From positions 1-35,734 of the forward strand of contig ONRC01000005.1 of the NCBI GenBank assembly GCA_900320085.1: a stretch of 35,734 bases of DNA. Reading direction: 5' to 3'. The DNA is from an uncultured Eubacteriales bacterium. GTDB lineage: Bacteria; Bacillota; Clostridia; Christensenellales; Aristaeellaceae. Positions 1-8,127 of this stretch are shown here, piece by piece. The notes under the pieces are model-generated. The model did no database searches, was not told the DNA's origin, and was given only the letters and a program-made list of their open reading frames with translations. How positions within the stretch are numbered: position 1 is the stretch's first letter; the number at the start of each line of letters is the position of its first letter. A program made the position numbers and the translations under genes.

Positions 1-90
1 ACAATGCTTATCTTTTGGTCTTTGGTTCGGAATAGTGTAGTGCTGGCGGTCTATCTCTTGTTTTCGGTTGCTTGCTTCCTTACCGTACAT
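1..90 (-). CDS. Possible start of an unknown protein running off the left edge
   Basis: On the minus strand a frame starting at position 90 stays open for 30 codons to the window edge (MYGKEASNRKQEIDRQHY and onward, rich in charged residues). A GAGGG sequence lies about 7 nt before the ATG. It begins about 50 nt downstream of the ftsH stop codon in the same direction, so it could be the next gene of that operon. I do not recognise the protein, and 30 open codons are weak evidence. A plus-strand open frame over the same bases has no ribosome binding site and looks like chance. Confidence 0.3.
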   Translation of the reverse strand, partial: MYGKEASNRKQEIDRQHYTIPNQRPKDKHC

Positions 91-141
91 GAGCATTCCC
101 TCACGGGAACAAAGGCATTTTACCGCGTTTCTCTTTTCCTG

Positions 142-1995
142 TCAAGCGTTTGTTTCAGTTGCGGCAGCCGCCTGGTCTTCCTCCAGGATCTTCATGAACT
201 CGTCGCCGGTGATGGTTTCCTTTTCCAGCAGGTAGGCGGCTAATTTATGCAGCTGGTCGATGTTCTCCGACAGGATGCTCCGGGCGGTGTCGTGGGCCTG
301 CTTGATGATCTTGTTCACTTCCGCGTCGATCTTGGTGGAGGTTTCGGCGGAGCAGGCCAGAGACGTATCGCCGCCCAGGTATTGGTTGGTGACGGTTTCC
401 AGCGCCACCATGTCGAACTGGTCGCTCATGCCGTAGCGGGTCACCATGGCGCGGGCCAGGCGGGTAGCCTTTTCAATGTCGTTGGACGCGCCGGAGGTGA
501 TGGAGTTGAAAATCAGCTCCTCGGCCGTGCGGCCGCCGGTGAGAGTGCAGAGCTGGTTCATGGCGTCCTCTTTGGAGAGGAGCACGCGTTCGTCCTCCTC
601 CACCTGCATGGTATAGCCCAAGGCCCCGGAGGTGCGGGGGATGATGGTGATTTTGGTCACGGGTGCGGAATGCTTCTGCTTGGCGGCAACCAGCGCGTGG
701 CCGATTTCGTGGTAGGCGATGATCTTCTTTTCCTTGTCGGAAATCACAGCGCCTTTGCGCTGATAGCCCGCGATGACGGTTTCCACGCTCTCCTCCAGGT
801 CATTCTGCTGGATGGAGGTATGGCCCATCCGCACGGCCCGCAGGGCGGCTTCGTTGATGATGTTGGCCAGCTCCGCGCCGGACGCGCCGGAGGTGGCCTT
901 CGCCACGGCGGACAGGTCAATGCCGCTGTCCATCTTTACGGTCTTGCTGTGCACCTTCAGGATAGCCAGACGGCCTTGCAGGTCGGGCAGCTCCACGGGG
1001 ATGCGGCGGTCAAACCGGCCGGGCCGCAGCAGCGCCGGATCCAGGATGTCGGGCCGGTTGGTGGCGGCCAGGATGACCACGCCCTTCTTGCCGTCGAAGC
1101 CGTCCATTTCCGCCAGCAGCTGATTCAGGGTCTGCTCCCGTTCGTCGTTGCCGCCGGGGATACCGCCGTTGTCGCGCTTCTTGCCGATGGTGTCGATTTC
1201 GTCGATGAACACGATGCAGGGGGCCTTTTCCTCCGCCTGCTTGAACAGGTCGCGCACCTTGGCCGCGCCCATGCCCACGAACATTTCCACGAACTCGGAG
1301 CCGGAAATGGAGAAGAAGGGAACCTTTGCTTCGCCCGCCACGGCCTTGGCCAGCAGGGTTTTACCGGTGCCGGGAGGGCCCACCAGCAGCGCGCCCTTGG
1401 GCAGCTTGGCGCCGATGGCGGCGTACTTGTCTGGGTCGTGGAGGAAGTCCACGATTTCCGTCAAGGCTTCCTTGGCTTCGTCCTGACCCGCCACGTCCGC
1501 AAAGGTTTTACCGGTCTGGGATTCAATGTAGATTTTCGCGTTGGACTTGCCCAAGGTCAGGGCTTCGCCGCCGAAGCGCTTGCTCATGCTGCGCATCAGC
1601 CACTGGCCGACCACAAAGAACAGCGCCATGGGCAGGATGAACGAAATCAGGAAGCTCATGAGCGGTGACGCCTGGGTGGGGATCTCGGCGGCGAATTTGA
1701 CGTTATGGGCCAGCAGCCGTTCCGTCAGCCCAGTGTCCCCTGACCAGATGCCAGTCTTATAGAGCATCAGGCGGTCGGTATCGTCCTTGGCAGTGAACAC
1801 GATCATGTTGTCCTGCTGGGATACCTCCGCCACCTTGTCCGAATCCACCAGGGAGATGAACTCGTCATAAGGCACTTCGCGCACCTGAGGCTGCAGCAGC
1901 GCCGGGAACACGAATATATTCAGCAGCAAAATGATGATCAAAGCAATGCCGTAGTAATACAGCATGGATTTCTTTTGGTTTGGCTGTTCTTTCAT
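142..1995 (-). CDS. ftsH: ATP-dependent zinc metalloprotease FtsH
   Basis: Membrane-anchored AAA+ protease that unfolds and degrades membrane and short-lived cytoplasmic proteins. The 617-residue product has an N-terminal membrane segment (about 12-32), an extracytoplasmic domain, a second membrane segment (about 112-134), an AAA+ module with Walker A GPPGTGKT (206-213), Walker B IVFIDE (261-266) and the second region of homology [20 protein letters not shown], and an M41 protease domain with zinc motif HEIGH (429-433). Length is normal for the family. The frame is open further upstream, but the ATG at 1995 is preceded by AAGGAGG, and a consensus promoter lies at 2018-2046, inside the longer frame, so the short start is preferred. 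It appears to be transcribed from its own promoter. Confidence 0.97.
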   Translation of the reverse strand: MKEQPNQKKSMLYYYGIALIIILLLNIFVFPALLQPQVREVPYDEFISLVDSDKVAEVSQQDNMIVFTAKDDTDRLMLYKTGIWSGDTGLTERLLAHNVKFAAEIPTQASPLMSFLISFILPMALFFVVGQWLMRSMSKRFGGEALTLGKSNAKIYIESQTGKTFADVAGQDEAKEALTEIVDFLHDPDKYAAIGAKLPKGALLVGPPGTGKTLLAKAVAGEAKVPFFSISGSEFVEMFVGMGAAKVRDLFKQAEEKAPCIVFIDEIDTIGKKRDNGGIPGGNDEREQTLNQLLAEMDGFDGKKGVVILAATNRPDILDPALLRPGRFDRRIPVELPDLQGRLAILKVHSKTVKMDSGIDLSAVAKATSGASGAELANIINEAALRAVRMGHTSIQQNDLEESVETVIAGYQRKGAVISDKEKKIIAYHEIGHALVAAKQKHSAPVTKITIIPRTSGALGYTMQVEEDERVLLSKEDAMNQLCTLTGGRTAEELIFNSITSGASNDIEKATRLARAMVTRYGMSDQFDMVALETVTNQYLGGDTSLACSAETSTKIDAEVNKIIKQAHDTARSILSENIDQLHKLAAYLLEKETITGDEFMKILEEDQAAAATETNA

Positions 1996-2017
1996 GGCAG
2001 CATCCTCCTTCGGCGTT

Positions 2018-2046
2018 ATTATCGTACAAAGGTAAAAGAAAGTCAA
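2018..2046 (-). promoter_or_regulatory. Sigma-A promoter of ftsH
   Basis: Read on the minus strand, TTGACT (2046-2041) is followed by 17 nt and GATAAT (2023-2018). Each box matches consensus at 5 of 6 positions. The boxes lie just upstream of the ftsH ribosome binding site. Confidence 0.7.
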
Positions 2047-2154
2047 GTGACTGTCACAATGCCGCCTTGATTTACTCTGCAAGCATGCGCTTGACAGGGA
2101 CGCTTCCCCTCTCTATACTGGATACAGTGCAGCAGTTTGACTGGCTGCTTTCAA

Positions 2155-2440
2155 GGGTACTTTAGCGCTTTGAAACATTTCTCAAAAGCCTTCCCCTCGC
2201 AGGGGAAGGTGTCAGGCGCGAAACCAAGATGGAAAGTGTTACCAAGTCAATTCGCGCCTGACGGATGAGGTGTTCCTTTCCCTTGCATGTTTGCAGTCCA
2301 ACGGGTGAGTTCACCTCATCCGAGCCGCGCGAAAAAGCCTGGCTTCTCTCTCAATCTTGATTCCGCGCGGCCCACCTTCCCCTCTGAGGGGAAGGCTTTT
2401 GGTTGTGTTTTACAACTTGCGATATAGCGTTAAAGTGATC
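2155..2440. repeat. Multi-palindrome intergenic repeat, copy A
   Basis: The core (2184-2402) opens with AAAAGCCTTCCCCTC and closes with its complement GAGGGGAAGGCTTTT. Nested inside are a stem of TCAGGCGCGAA with TTCGCGCCTGA, a stem of GATGAGGTG with CACCTCATC, and a stem of GCCGCGCGAA with TTCCGCGCGGC. The strand could fold into a branched junction. Outer ends around 2155 (GGGTACTTTA) and 2440 (TTAAAGTGATC) resemble the CACTTTAA ends of other copies but are degraded. Related copies lie at 9017-9283, 22196-22469 and 29344-29562. It fills most of the gap between ftsH and the peptidase gene; no gene is seen in it. Confidence 0.9.
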
Positions 2441-2499
2441 TTTTTTTCTGCACCGAACCGATCTGCCTTTTATCATCCGATCAGCAAGGAGGCTTTCTC

Positions 2500-3222
2500 A
2501 TGACCTACTTTCTCACCAGCAGCCCGTTCGGGGTGGGGAGCCCGTACCTGAACCCGGCGAACGGGTTCATTGAAAAGCTGCGGGAGGAGCTCGTTTCGCC
2601 CTGCGCGGCGGTGTTTGTTTGCTCCGACCCAAACCGATATGATTTTACCGATCACATCGCCATGGACATGAAAAAAGCCCTGGAAGCGGCGGGCTTCGCG
2701 TTTTCGTCCTTTGATATTCTGGACGGACGGAACATGGAACAAACGGCGGTGCTGGTGAAAAAAGCCGGGCTGATCGTGCTGGCGGGCGGGCATGTGCCCA
2801 CGCAGAAAGCTTTCCTGAATCAGTGTGGATTAAAGGACGCCCTGCATGCCTTTGACGGTGTCGTCATCGGCATCAGCGCGGGCAGCATGAACTGCGCCGA
2901 AACCGTCTACGCCCAGCCCGAGGAACCGGGCGAAGCGATTTCGACAACCTACCGCCGCTTTCTTCCCGGTCTGGGTATTACGAATACCATGCTGCTGCCG
3001 CACTACCAGAAAGTAAAGCACGACATGCTGGACGGGATGCGCCTATTCGAGGACATTACCTATGCCGACAGCCAGGGTCATGTTTTTTACGCCATTCCCG
3101 ACGGCAGCTTCCTGATGGGAAAGGACGGCAGGGAAACGCTGTACGGAGAAGCCTATGAGATTCGTGACGGGCAGCTGCGCCAGGTCAGCCGGGCGGGCGA
3201 CGCTTATCCGCTGATCTCCTGA
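2500..3222 (+). CDS. Peptidase S51 / dipeptidase E-like protein
   Basis: A 240-residue cytoplasmic protein of the peptidase E (S51) and class I glutamine amidotransferase-like fold. The key signature is the nucleophile elbow GISAGSM at 124-130, with Ser126 as predicted nucleophile, preceded by a glycine-rich turn AGGHVPTQ (95-102). S51 enzymes cleave dipeptides with N-terminal Asp, or cyanophycin in the case of cyanophycinases; the substrate here cannot be told. An AAGGAGG site stands 7-8 nt before the ATG. It is monocistronic, follows a repeat element, and converges on the DUF4956 gene through a shared terminator. Confidence 0.85.
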   Translation: MTYFLTSSPFGVGSPYLNPANGFIEKLREELVSPCAAVFVCSDPNRYDFTDHIAMDMKKALEAAGFAFSSFDILDGRNMEQTAVLVKKAGLIVLAGGHVPTQKAFLNQCGLKDALHAFDGVVIGISAGSMNCAETVYAQPEEPGEAISTTYRRFLPGLGITNTMLLPHYQKVKHDMLDGMRLFEDITYADSQGHVFYAIPDGSFLMGKDGRETLYGEAYEIRDGQLRQVSRAGDAYPLIS

Positions 3223-3240
3223 TATTGTACTGACGTATCA

Positions 3241-3274
3241 AAAAAGCCATGCTGGTTTTGCAGCATGGCTTTTT
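3241..3274. terminator. Bidirectional intrinsic terminator
   Basis: A perfect 14-bp inverted repeat (AAAAAGCCATGCTG, loop GTTTTG, complement ending in TTTTT) stands between the converging peptidase and DUF4956 genes. A-run and T-run flanks allow termination in both directions. Confidence 0.9.
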
Positions 3275-3287
3275 CATTGAGTTTCAA

Positions 3288-3974
3288 TTACAGCTCAGAC
3301 TCCACGGTTTCCGCTTCGGCGATGGAGATTTCCAGGTTGCCGTTTTGCAGCCGCAGGTCGTCGATGAACTGCTTTTCCCTGCCCGGGTCTTTGAGGGTAA
3401 TGTCATAAGTCAAGCGGAAGAGCGCGCCCATGTTGACGGTTTTCACCTGGGCCAGCTTCCAGTCCTTGCAGTAAGCGGCCAGGGTATTCTGGAAGATGCC
3501 GGTATAGTCCAGGTCTTCGGGCACGGTCACACGCAGACGGCGGCGCAGACCCTTCACGGCAGGATCAAACAGATTGGTCACCAGATAGATCACGCACAGG
3601 ATCAGGGCGAACAGGGCGGCGTAAGCCAGATAGCCCATGCCCGCGATCAGGCCCGCCACCATGCACAGGAAGATCAGCGCCATTTCCTTCGCGCTGCCCG
3701 CCGCGGAACGGAACCGCACCAGGCTGAACGTGCCCGCCGTGGCGACGCCCACGCCCACGTTGCCGTTGACCATCATGATCACCACGCAGGACAAGGCGGG
3801 CAGGGTGAGCAGGGTGGTTAAAAAGCTAAAGGAGAGCCGGGTTTTCCGCGACGCCGTGAAGGCCACGGCCCCGCCGATCATCAGTGACACCGCCACGCAC
3901 AGCAGGAATTTATCCACAGAAATCACGTTCACATAATTGGAATCAAAAACACCCTGAAACAGATTGTCAAGCAT
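3288..3974 (-). CDS. DUF4956 domain membrane protein
   Basis: A 228-residue protein with about four hydrophobic segments in the first 140 residues, a central stretch GVGVATAGTFSLVRFRS and a cytoplasmic C-terminal domain. This layout is that of DUF4956 proteins, which are commonly encoded beside VTC-type polyphosphate polymerases. Here its start overlaps the last 8 nt of the VTC gene (3967-3974), which implies translational coupling and joint function. The molecular role of DUF4956 is not established; an anchor or transport partner for the polymerase is an inference. CotH-like genes, often found with this pair, are absent here. Confidence 0.85.
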   Translation of the reverse strand: MLDNLFQGVFDSNYVNVISVDKFLLCVAVSLMIGGAVAFTASRKTRLSFSFLTTLLTLPALSCVVIMMVNGNVGVGVATAGTFSLVRFRSAAGSAKEMALIFLCMVAGLIAGMGYLAYAALFALILCVIYLVTNLFDPAVKGLRRRLRVTVPEDLDYTGIFQNTLAAYCKDWKLAQVKTVNMGALFRLTYDITLKDPGREKQFIDDLRLQNGNLEISIAEAETVESEL

Positions 3975-4701
3975 ACAGAAGCCCTCCCGTCTTTTTCCCG
4001 TCCATCAGCCATTGCTGATAGGCGGTGCCGTATTTGGAAAATGAGGTTTGATAAATCTTGTGTTCGCTCAGGAACCGCACCATCCACATGGGGATGCCGC
4101 CCGGGGTTTTGACCTCCAGGATCATGTCCTCCGGCGGGATGATGAACTCTCCCCCGGCCGGCGCGCGCAGGTCCACATTGTCCATGCGCCACAGCAGATT
4201 TTCGTCGATGGTCAGCCGGAAGTCGATCCCGTCGATGGGATAATACGCTTCCCGTTCATAGGAGAGGAACACCGCCGGGGCCAGCGTCGGGCCGTAAAAC
4301 TGTTTAAAGGCTTCGATCTCCCGGCCGATTTGCTTATCGGTTGGCGCGGCAGGCAGAATGTTTTCGGGCTGCAAGCCTTCCATGGCCGCTTCGCAGGGCA
4401 GTGCCAGGCGACGCTTATACACCACTTTTTCGTATTTCTTCTTGAGCTCCACGAACACCGGCGACGTATCCGACGCCAGGCCGTAGGAGCGCACCCGCAG
4501 CTTTTCCTTGTACCAGGGCTTTTCGATGGAGCGCCGCACCAGCCGCCAGTCGTCCGTGTCGTAATACAGATTGCGGATGGTGCTGTGGCCGAACATGTCC
4601 AGCGCCAAGTGGCCTTCCATGGCCTTGAGCAGCGCGTCGCGCTGTTCCCGGTTGATTACATACTTGAGTTCATACCGTTTGAATGTCATCTTTGCGTCCA
4701 T
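3967..4701 (-). CDS. Polyphosphate polymerase (VTC) domain protein
   Basis: A soluble protein of about 244 residues with the VTC tunnel-fold pattern: RYELKYVI near the N-terminus, NLYYDTDDWRLVRRSIEKP, KEKLRVRSYG, VELKKKYEKVVYKRR, DFRLTIDENLLWR, ILEVKT and the C-terminal FSKYGTAYQQWL. The many conserved Lys, Arg and Glu residues would bind triphosphate or polyphosphate and metal in the tunnel. The ATG at 4701 has AGGAGG with 8-nt spacing; an ATG two codons upstream (4707) is only 2 nt from that site and is less likely. It is the first gene of a two-gene operon with the DUF4956 gene. Confidence 0.88.
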   Translation of the reverse strand: MDAKMTFKRYELKYVINREQRDALLKAMEGHLALDMFGHSTIRNLYYDTDDWRLVRRSIEKPWYKEKLRVRSYGLASDTSPVFVELKKKYEKVVYKRRLALPCEAAMEGLQPENILPAAPTDKQIGREIEAFKQFYGPTLAPAVFLSYEREAYYPIDGIDFRLTIDENLLWRMDNVDLRAPAGGEFIIPPEDMILEVKTPGGIPMWMVRFLSEHKIYQTSFSKYGTAYQQWLMDGKKTGGLLYA

Positions 4702-4774
4702 GGTCATTTCCTCCTGACGATGACAGGATAAACGACCCGGCTTAAAGAAACCTTAAAGCAAAAACTTTCCGCGC

Positions 4775-4805
4775 GAATGTTTCTTTCCCCGGTTGGGGGA
4801 TACTA
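4775..4805 (+). promoter_or_regulatory. Possible forespore (sigma-G/F-type) promoter of the SASP gene
   Basis: GAATG (4775-4779) fits the sigma-G -35 pattern GHATR, and GATACTA (4799-4805) fits the -10 pattern CATWHTA at 6 of 7 positions. The spacer is 19 nt, one longer than usual. The -10 region also resembles a sigma-F -10 (GGGGATACTA). Position and the spore nature of the gene support it; the motif match alone is modest. Confidence 0.45.
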
Positions 4806-4833
4806 TGGAAAAACAGGAAAGGAAAGAAACGGA

Positions 4834-5010
4834 ATGCTGTCAAAGGATCAACGGTTGAAATACGAAATCGCGGAGGAACTGGGCCTGCTGGAAAAATTGA
4901 AAGAGGTTGGCTGGGCCGGGCTGAGCGCCGCCGAAAGCGGACGCATTGGCGGATTGATCGCTGCACGGAAAAAGAAAGAGGACGAAACAGACAGTTATTT
5001 TGAATCTTGA
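4834..5010 (+). CDS. Small acid-soluble spore protein, alpha/beta type
   Basis: A 58-residue protein carrying the two conserved blocks of alpha/beta SASPs: LKYEIAEELGL near the N-terminus (the germination protease region) and LSAAESGRIGGLIAARK, matching the family's Asn/Gly-Ser-Val-Gly-Gly block. These proteins coat and protect spore DNA and are degraded on germination. The ATG at 4834 follows a purine-rich AGGAAAGGAAAG; an in-frame ATG at 4777 would lie inside the candidate sporulation promoter and is rejected. The second block departs from the classical NGSVGGEM sequence, as in many clostridial minor SASPs. It is strong evidence that the host sporulates. Confidence 0.8.
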   Translation: MLSKDQRLKYEIAEELGLLEKLKEVGWAGLSAAESGRIGGLIAARKKKEDETDSYFES

Positions 5011-5035
5011 CCCAGTGCTATTTCCTCTTTATAAT
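5007..5035 (+). promoter_or_regulatory. Sigma-A promoter of the methyltransferase gene
   Basis: TTGACC (5007-5012), 17 nt, TATAAT (5030-5035). The -35 box overlaps the SASP stop codon. It lies inside an upward extension of the methyltransferase frame and so supports the start at 5084. Confidence 0.8.
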
Positions 5036-5083
5036 AAAAAATGCCGACAAAAGGTCAGCGATCACACCAAGGAGTTTTTTCAG

Positions 5084-5830
5084 ATGTACACATCCTTTGC
5101 CCGCGTTTACGACGCGCTGATGGACACGGTGGACTACGCCGCCTGGGCGGAACACTACAAACAGCTGATGGAAGCCTGCCACGTGCCCGCCAAGGGCCGC
5201 TGCGTGGAATGCGCCTGCGGCACGGGCAGCCTGACGCTGCCCCTGCGCAAAATGGGCTACCAGATGACCGGTGTGGATGTATCGGAAGAAATGCTGGCCG
5301 CGGCCATGGAAAAGGCCCGGGCCGCGGGCCTGATGATTCCCTTCATTCGCCAGGATATGCGGAATTTGACCGTTCCCCGGCGGGCGGACTGCGTGCTGGC
5401 TACCTGCGACGGGGTCAACTATCTGACGACGCCCGAGGATGCGCAGGCGTTTTTTCAGGCCGCTTGTGCAGCTTTAAAGCCCGGCGGGGCGTTGATTTTT
5501 GACGTATCCACTCCGGAAAAGCTGTCCCAGACGCTGGGCGACAACACCCTCTATTCCGACGACGACGCAGTTTCCTATATCTGGCGCAACAGGTGGGACG
5601 GGAAAACCGCCTGCGTTACCCTGGGTCTGTCCCTGTTCGTGCGCAGGAGCGACGGCGCATACGACCGCCTGGAAGAGTGCCAAACCCAGCGGGCGCATAC
5701 CCGGAAGGAGCTTCGCGCCTGGCTGACCCAGGCAGGCTTTGAGGACATTTCCTTTTACGGCCGCCTGCGCATGTCCCCGCCGCGGAAGGGCGATGACCGC
5801 TGGCATGTGACGGCAGTCAAGGCGGAATGA
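5084..5830 (+). CDS. Class I SAM-dependent methyltransferase
   Basis: A 248-residue cytoplasmic Rossmann-fold methyltransferase. Motif I is VECACGTGSLTLPL (about 43-56), the acidic residue ending strand beta-2 lies in GVDVSEEML, and motif IV lies in ADCVLATCDGVNYL. The C-terminal half (WRNRWDGKTACVTLGLSLFVRRSDGAYDRLEECQTQR) resembles the lid of small-molecule methyltransferases. The substrate is unknown. An AAGGAG site precedes the ATG at 5084. Its own promoter overlaps the SASP stop, so it is probably a vegetative single-gene unit. A palindromic element follows its stop codon by 2 nt. Confidence 0.88.
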   Translation: MYTSFARVYDALMDTVDYAAWAEHYKQLMEACHVPAKGRCVECACGTGSLTLPLRKMGYQMTGVDVSEEMLAAAMEKARAAGLMIPFIRQDMRNLTVPRRADCVLATCDGVNYLTTPEDAQAFFQAACAALKPGGALIFDVSTPEKLSQTLGDNTLYSDDDAVSYIWRNRWDGKTACVTLGLSLFVRRSDGAYDRLEECQTQRAHTRKELRAWLTQAGFEDISFYGRLRMSPPRKGDDRWHVTAVKAE

Positions 5831-5832
5831 AT

Positions 5833-5972
5833 GTACACTTTAGGTTAGGTAGGAGGTAGGAAGTTTAATATGTTCTTCAATGGCTGCGCAAATTGCGGCT
5901 TGCGCCTTTATGATCATGATAAAACCTCCTACCTCCTACTTCCTACCTCCTACCTTATGATTTAAAGTGTCC
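5833..5972. repeat. Palindromic element with CACTTTAA/TTAAAGTG ends
   Basis: A 17-bp perfect stem (GGTAGGAGGTAGGAAGT at 5848-5864 with its complement at 5938-5954) is enclosed by short terminal repeats GTACACTTTA (5833) and TTTAAAGTGTCC (5961-5972). The ends match those of the multi-palindrome copies at 9017 and 22196 although the interior is unrelated. The interior 5865-5937 shows no gene. Confidence 0.75.
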
Positions 5973-5995
5973 AATCGAACAGACCAGCATCACGA

Positions 5996-6027
5996 AAAAG
6001 CCGCCCGGCACATACCGGACGGCTTTT
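5996..6027 (-). terminator. Intrinsic terminator of rpsU
   Basis: On the minus strand a GC-rich stem (GCCGTCCGG, 6-nt loop, CCGGGCGGC, one mismatch) is followed by TTTTT. It starts 18 nt after the rpsU stop codon. Confidence 0.8.
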
Positions 6028-6044
6028 GCTTTGAGAGAAGAAGA

Positions 6045-6218
6045 TCAATACTTCCGCTTCCGAGCGGCTTCCGCCTTCTTCTTGCGCTTTACGCTGGGCT
6101 TTTCATAATGTTCGCGCTTACGAACTTCTGCCAGGACGCCCGCGCGGGCACACTGACGCTTGAAACGCTTGAGCGCGCTTTCCAGCGATTCGTTCTTGTT
6201 GACATGAACCTCAGACAC
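6045..6218 (-). CDS. rpsU: 30S ribosomal protein S21
   Basis: A 57-residue basic protein ([20 protein letters not shown] near the N-terminus, [12 protein letters not shown] and AARKRKY at the end), the full length and pattern of bS21, which sits near the anti-Shine-Dalgarno region of 16S rRNA on the small subunit. Translation starts at GTG (6218), preceded by GGGAGGG; a longer frame upstream has no such support. It is a single-gene unit with its own promoter and terminator. Confidence 0.95.
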   Translation of the reverse strand: MSEVHVNKNESLESALKRFKRQCARAGVLAEVRKREHYEKPSVKRKKKAEAARKRKY

Positions 6219-6255
6219 TTGTTTTCCCTCCCTTCGCTCATCTCGCCTGAAACAA

Positions 6256-6336
6256 CACCGCATATACGGTGCTCGCCGTTTGACCGGCGGATGGCGACCG
6301 TGAGTGTATTATACCGCGTTCGGACGGGAGAGTCAA
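6256..6336 (-). promoter_or_regulatory. rpsU promoter and leader hairpin
   Basis: On the minus strand TTGACT (6336-6331), 17 nt, TATAAT (6313-6308). The leader of about 85 nt contains a CACCG/CGGTG hairpin at about 6256-6271 before the ribosome binding site. The promoter is clear; any regulatory role of the hairpin is unproven. Confidence 0.75.
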
Positions 6337-6402
6337 CAGCTTTTTTTCAGCCCGGTGATGTTTTTACATTTTCATCATAACCGGCGGAAAGAAAGCGACC
6401 AA

Positions 6403-6744
6403 TCACGCCATTTGATCGCCCATCTGCCGTCCGCCCAGGATGTGGAAATGCAGGTGCGGCACGCTCTGGCAGGCGTCGGGGCCGCAATTGGACACCACGC
6501 GGAAGCCGTTCTCCAGCCCCTCCTGCGCGGCGATTTTGCCGATGGCCCGCATGATGGCGCACAGGGCGTCGTCGGGCAGCTTGCCCATTTCGGCAATGCT
6601 GGCTACGTGCTGCTTGGGCACCACCAGAATGTGGGTGGGCGCCTGGGGATTGATGTCCCGGAAAGCGTAGCAGAAGCCGTCCTCATAGACCTTGGTGGAG
6701 GGAATGTCCCCCGCGATGATTTTGCAGAACAGGCAATTTTCCAT
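6403..6744 (-). CDS. hinT: HIT family protein (HinT-like)
   Basis: A 113-residue cytoplasmic histidine-triad nucleotide hydrolase. It has the N-terminal CLFCKIIAGDIPSTKVYED, the central NPQAPTHILVVPKQH and the triad region VPHLHFHILGG, where the histidines bind and attack the alpha-phosphate of AMP-linked substrates. Full family length. AAGGAG lies upstream of the ATG. It begins 52 nt after the purR stop with no visible terminator between, so the two are probably one purR-hinT operon. Confidence 0.93.
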   Translation of the reverse strand: MENCLFCKIIAGDIPSTKVYEDGFCYAFRDINPQAPTHILVVPKQHVASIAEMGKLPDDALCAIMRAIGKIAAQEGLENGFRVVSNCGPDACQSVPHLHFHILGGRQMGDQMA

Positions 6745-6796
6745 CTTTCAAATCTCCTTTCGTTTTGAGGAAATATAGGAATTAGGAAGTAGACAG

Positions 6797-7609
6797 TTAT
6801 TCGATCCAATCTGCGGGGCGGATATCCAGCGGCTGGCCTTCCTTGATATCCCGCAGGATCATGAGGGACTTTTCGCCCTCTATGGAGCGGTGCTTGGGGT
6901 TTTCCAGGGCCAGCACAAAGCAGATGCCCATGACGGTGATGGAGAACTCCTTCATCAGCTCGATCATGCCCCGGGCGGTGCCGCCGCCGCGCATAAAGTC
7001 ATCCACGATCAGGCACCGCTGGCCCTCCCGCACGGCGCGGCGGGAGAGCGCCATGGTTTCGATATTGCCGGAACCGGACACGTAGGAAATATTCACCGCG
7101 CTGCCCTCATACACCTTCGTGGCGTGGCGGGCGATGATCAGCGGCACCCGCAGGGCGTTCGCCGTCATCATGGCCACGGGAATGCCCTTGGTTTCCATGG
7201 TGAGCACGAAGTCCACATGGAAATCGTAATACTGGCTGGCAATCAGCGTGCCCATTCCCTGCACCAGAGCGGGGTCGGACAGGATATCGGAAAAATACAG
7301 ATACCCGCCGGGCAGACGCCGTCCGGGTTCGCGGAGGCGTTCACAGATGCCTTCCACAAACTCCCGGTTCGCGCTCTTTAATCCGATGGGGCGGTAGCGC
7401 ACGCCGCCCGCCGCGCCGGTCACGGTTTCCAGCTTGCCCAAGCGGAACTGGTTCATCGTCTGCTGCAAAATCGCCACGTCCTCGCTGACGGTGGATTTGG
7501 CGGTGGAAAACAGCTCGCAGAAATGGGAAAGCGTAAAAATGCGATTGGGCGACGCGGTCAATATCTGGGTCATCGCCGCCAGCCGCTCGTTCCGCTTGAT
7601 CTTGTCCAT
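6797..7609 (-). CDS. purR: Pur operon repressor PurR
   Basis: A 270-residue Bacillota-type PurR: an N-terminal winged-helix domain (about 1-75; LSHFCELFSTAKSTVSEDVAIL) joined to a type I phosphoribosyltransferase-like domain with the PRPP motif LIVDDFMRGGGTARG (200-214). It represses purine genes and is relieved by PRPP. Family length is typical. The ATG at 7609 fits the conserved N-terminus MDKIKRNERL; upstream in-frame codons lie between the gene and its probable operator. A pair of PurBox-like sequences at 7667-7710 suggests autoregulation. Confidence 0.95.
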   Translation of the reverse strand: MDKIKRNERLAAMTQILTASPNRIFTLSHFCELFSTAKSTVSEDVAILQQTMNQFRLGKLETVTGAAGGVRYRPIGLKSANREFVEGICERLREPGRRLPGGYLYFSDILSDPALVQGMGTLIASQYYDFHVDFVLTMETKGIPVAMMTANALRVPLIIARHATKVYEGSAVNISYVSGSGNIETMALSRRAVREGQRCLIVDDFMRGGGTARGMIELMKEFSITVMGICFVLALENPKHRSIEGEKSLMILRDIKEGQPLDIRPADWIE

Positions 7610-7654
7610 GGCAAAAGTCCGTCCTCTCCGAGAATTAGGGCTCAACAAAACAGG

Positions 7655-7710
7655 AGTATATCACATAATTACGAATATTTCCAGAGGGAAAATAAAAAAT
7701 GTTCGGGAAA
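7655..7710 (-). promoter_or_regulatory. Candidate purR promoter with paired PurBoxes
   Basis: AATTACGAATATT (7667-7679, plus strand) and TTTCCCGAACATT (7710-7698, minus strand) each match the PurBox consensus AWWWCCGAACWWT at 11 of 13 positions, face each other, and are 18 bp apart, close to the spacing known in Bacillus subtilis. A possible minus-strand -10 (TATACT, 7660-7655) lies next to them; the -35 (TGGAAA) is poor. Confidence 0.5.
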
Positions 7711-7786
7711 ATCAAAAAAGAAACAGGAATGAGTATATTTTGATTAACTCTTTTGAAAAAACGTTGATAATTTTATCAAAATATCC

Positions 7787-7815
7787 TTGACATTCCGGAA
7801 AGGTTATGGTAATAT
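7787..7815 (+). promoter_or_regulatory. Strong sigma-A promoter of an unexplained transcript
   Basis: TTGACA (7787-7792), exactly 17 nt, TATAAT-like TAATAT (7810-7815). This is among the best promoters in the window, yet no long reading frame follows until sleB at 8362, and an intrinsic terminator intervenes at 8285-8312. Confidence 0.8.
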
Positions 7816-7919
7816 ATAGCCAGATAGGAGAAGAGCCTATCAAAACTCCACCAGAATCCATCCAGGTAAAAAGAAATTTCAGATAGAGAAACGGATCGTT
7901 CCAGAAGGAGGAGAGTCCC

Positions 7920-7988
7920 ATGGATCAAGTGCAGAAGGCGGCGGGAAAGAACAGACAATTGAATATCAATAGAGATTATATCTGCTGA
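7920..7988 (+). CDS. Possible 22-residue small protein or leader peptide
   Basis: ATG at 7920 follows AAGGAGG with 7-nt spacing, the best kind of ribosome site in this genome, and lies about 100 nt after a strong promoter. It encodes MDQVQKAAGKNRQ, then LNINRDYIC and a stop. The peptide is polar and basic with no membrane segment or export signal. It is not a recognised family. The good start signals are the only evidence, so coding is uncertain. Confidence 0.35.
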   Translation: MDQVQKAAGKNRQLNINRDYIC

Positions 7989-8127
7989 CAAAAAAGGCTT
8001 GAATCGTTTTCAAACATCAAGCGACGCGAGACGCGAACAGAAAGCAGAAGCAAAGTAAACAAACATCGAAAAACTCACCCTGATTCCCGCCGCGGTATCC
8101 GGATCAAAGATCAAGTAACAAAGAAAG

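Noticed and set aside
247..1668. 473-codon open frame opposite ftsH
   Set aside because: Shadow of a GC-rich gene: antisense to FtsH with its conserved motifs, Gly/His/Gln/Val-rich product, no ribosome site.
2423..2438. AGCGTTAAAGTG resembling half of the LacI operator
   Set aside because: Only one half-site, and it coincides with the degenerate terminal repeat of copy A; no nearby sugar gene.
4777..4833. Upstream start for the SASP gene (MFLSPVGG...)
   Set aside because: This stretch lies in the candidate sporulation promoter and is unlike any SASP N-terminus.
5848..5954. CRISPR-like repeats in GGTAGGAGGTAGG tract
   Set aside because: The arms are inverted, not direct, and there is no repeat-spacer series anywhere in the window.
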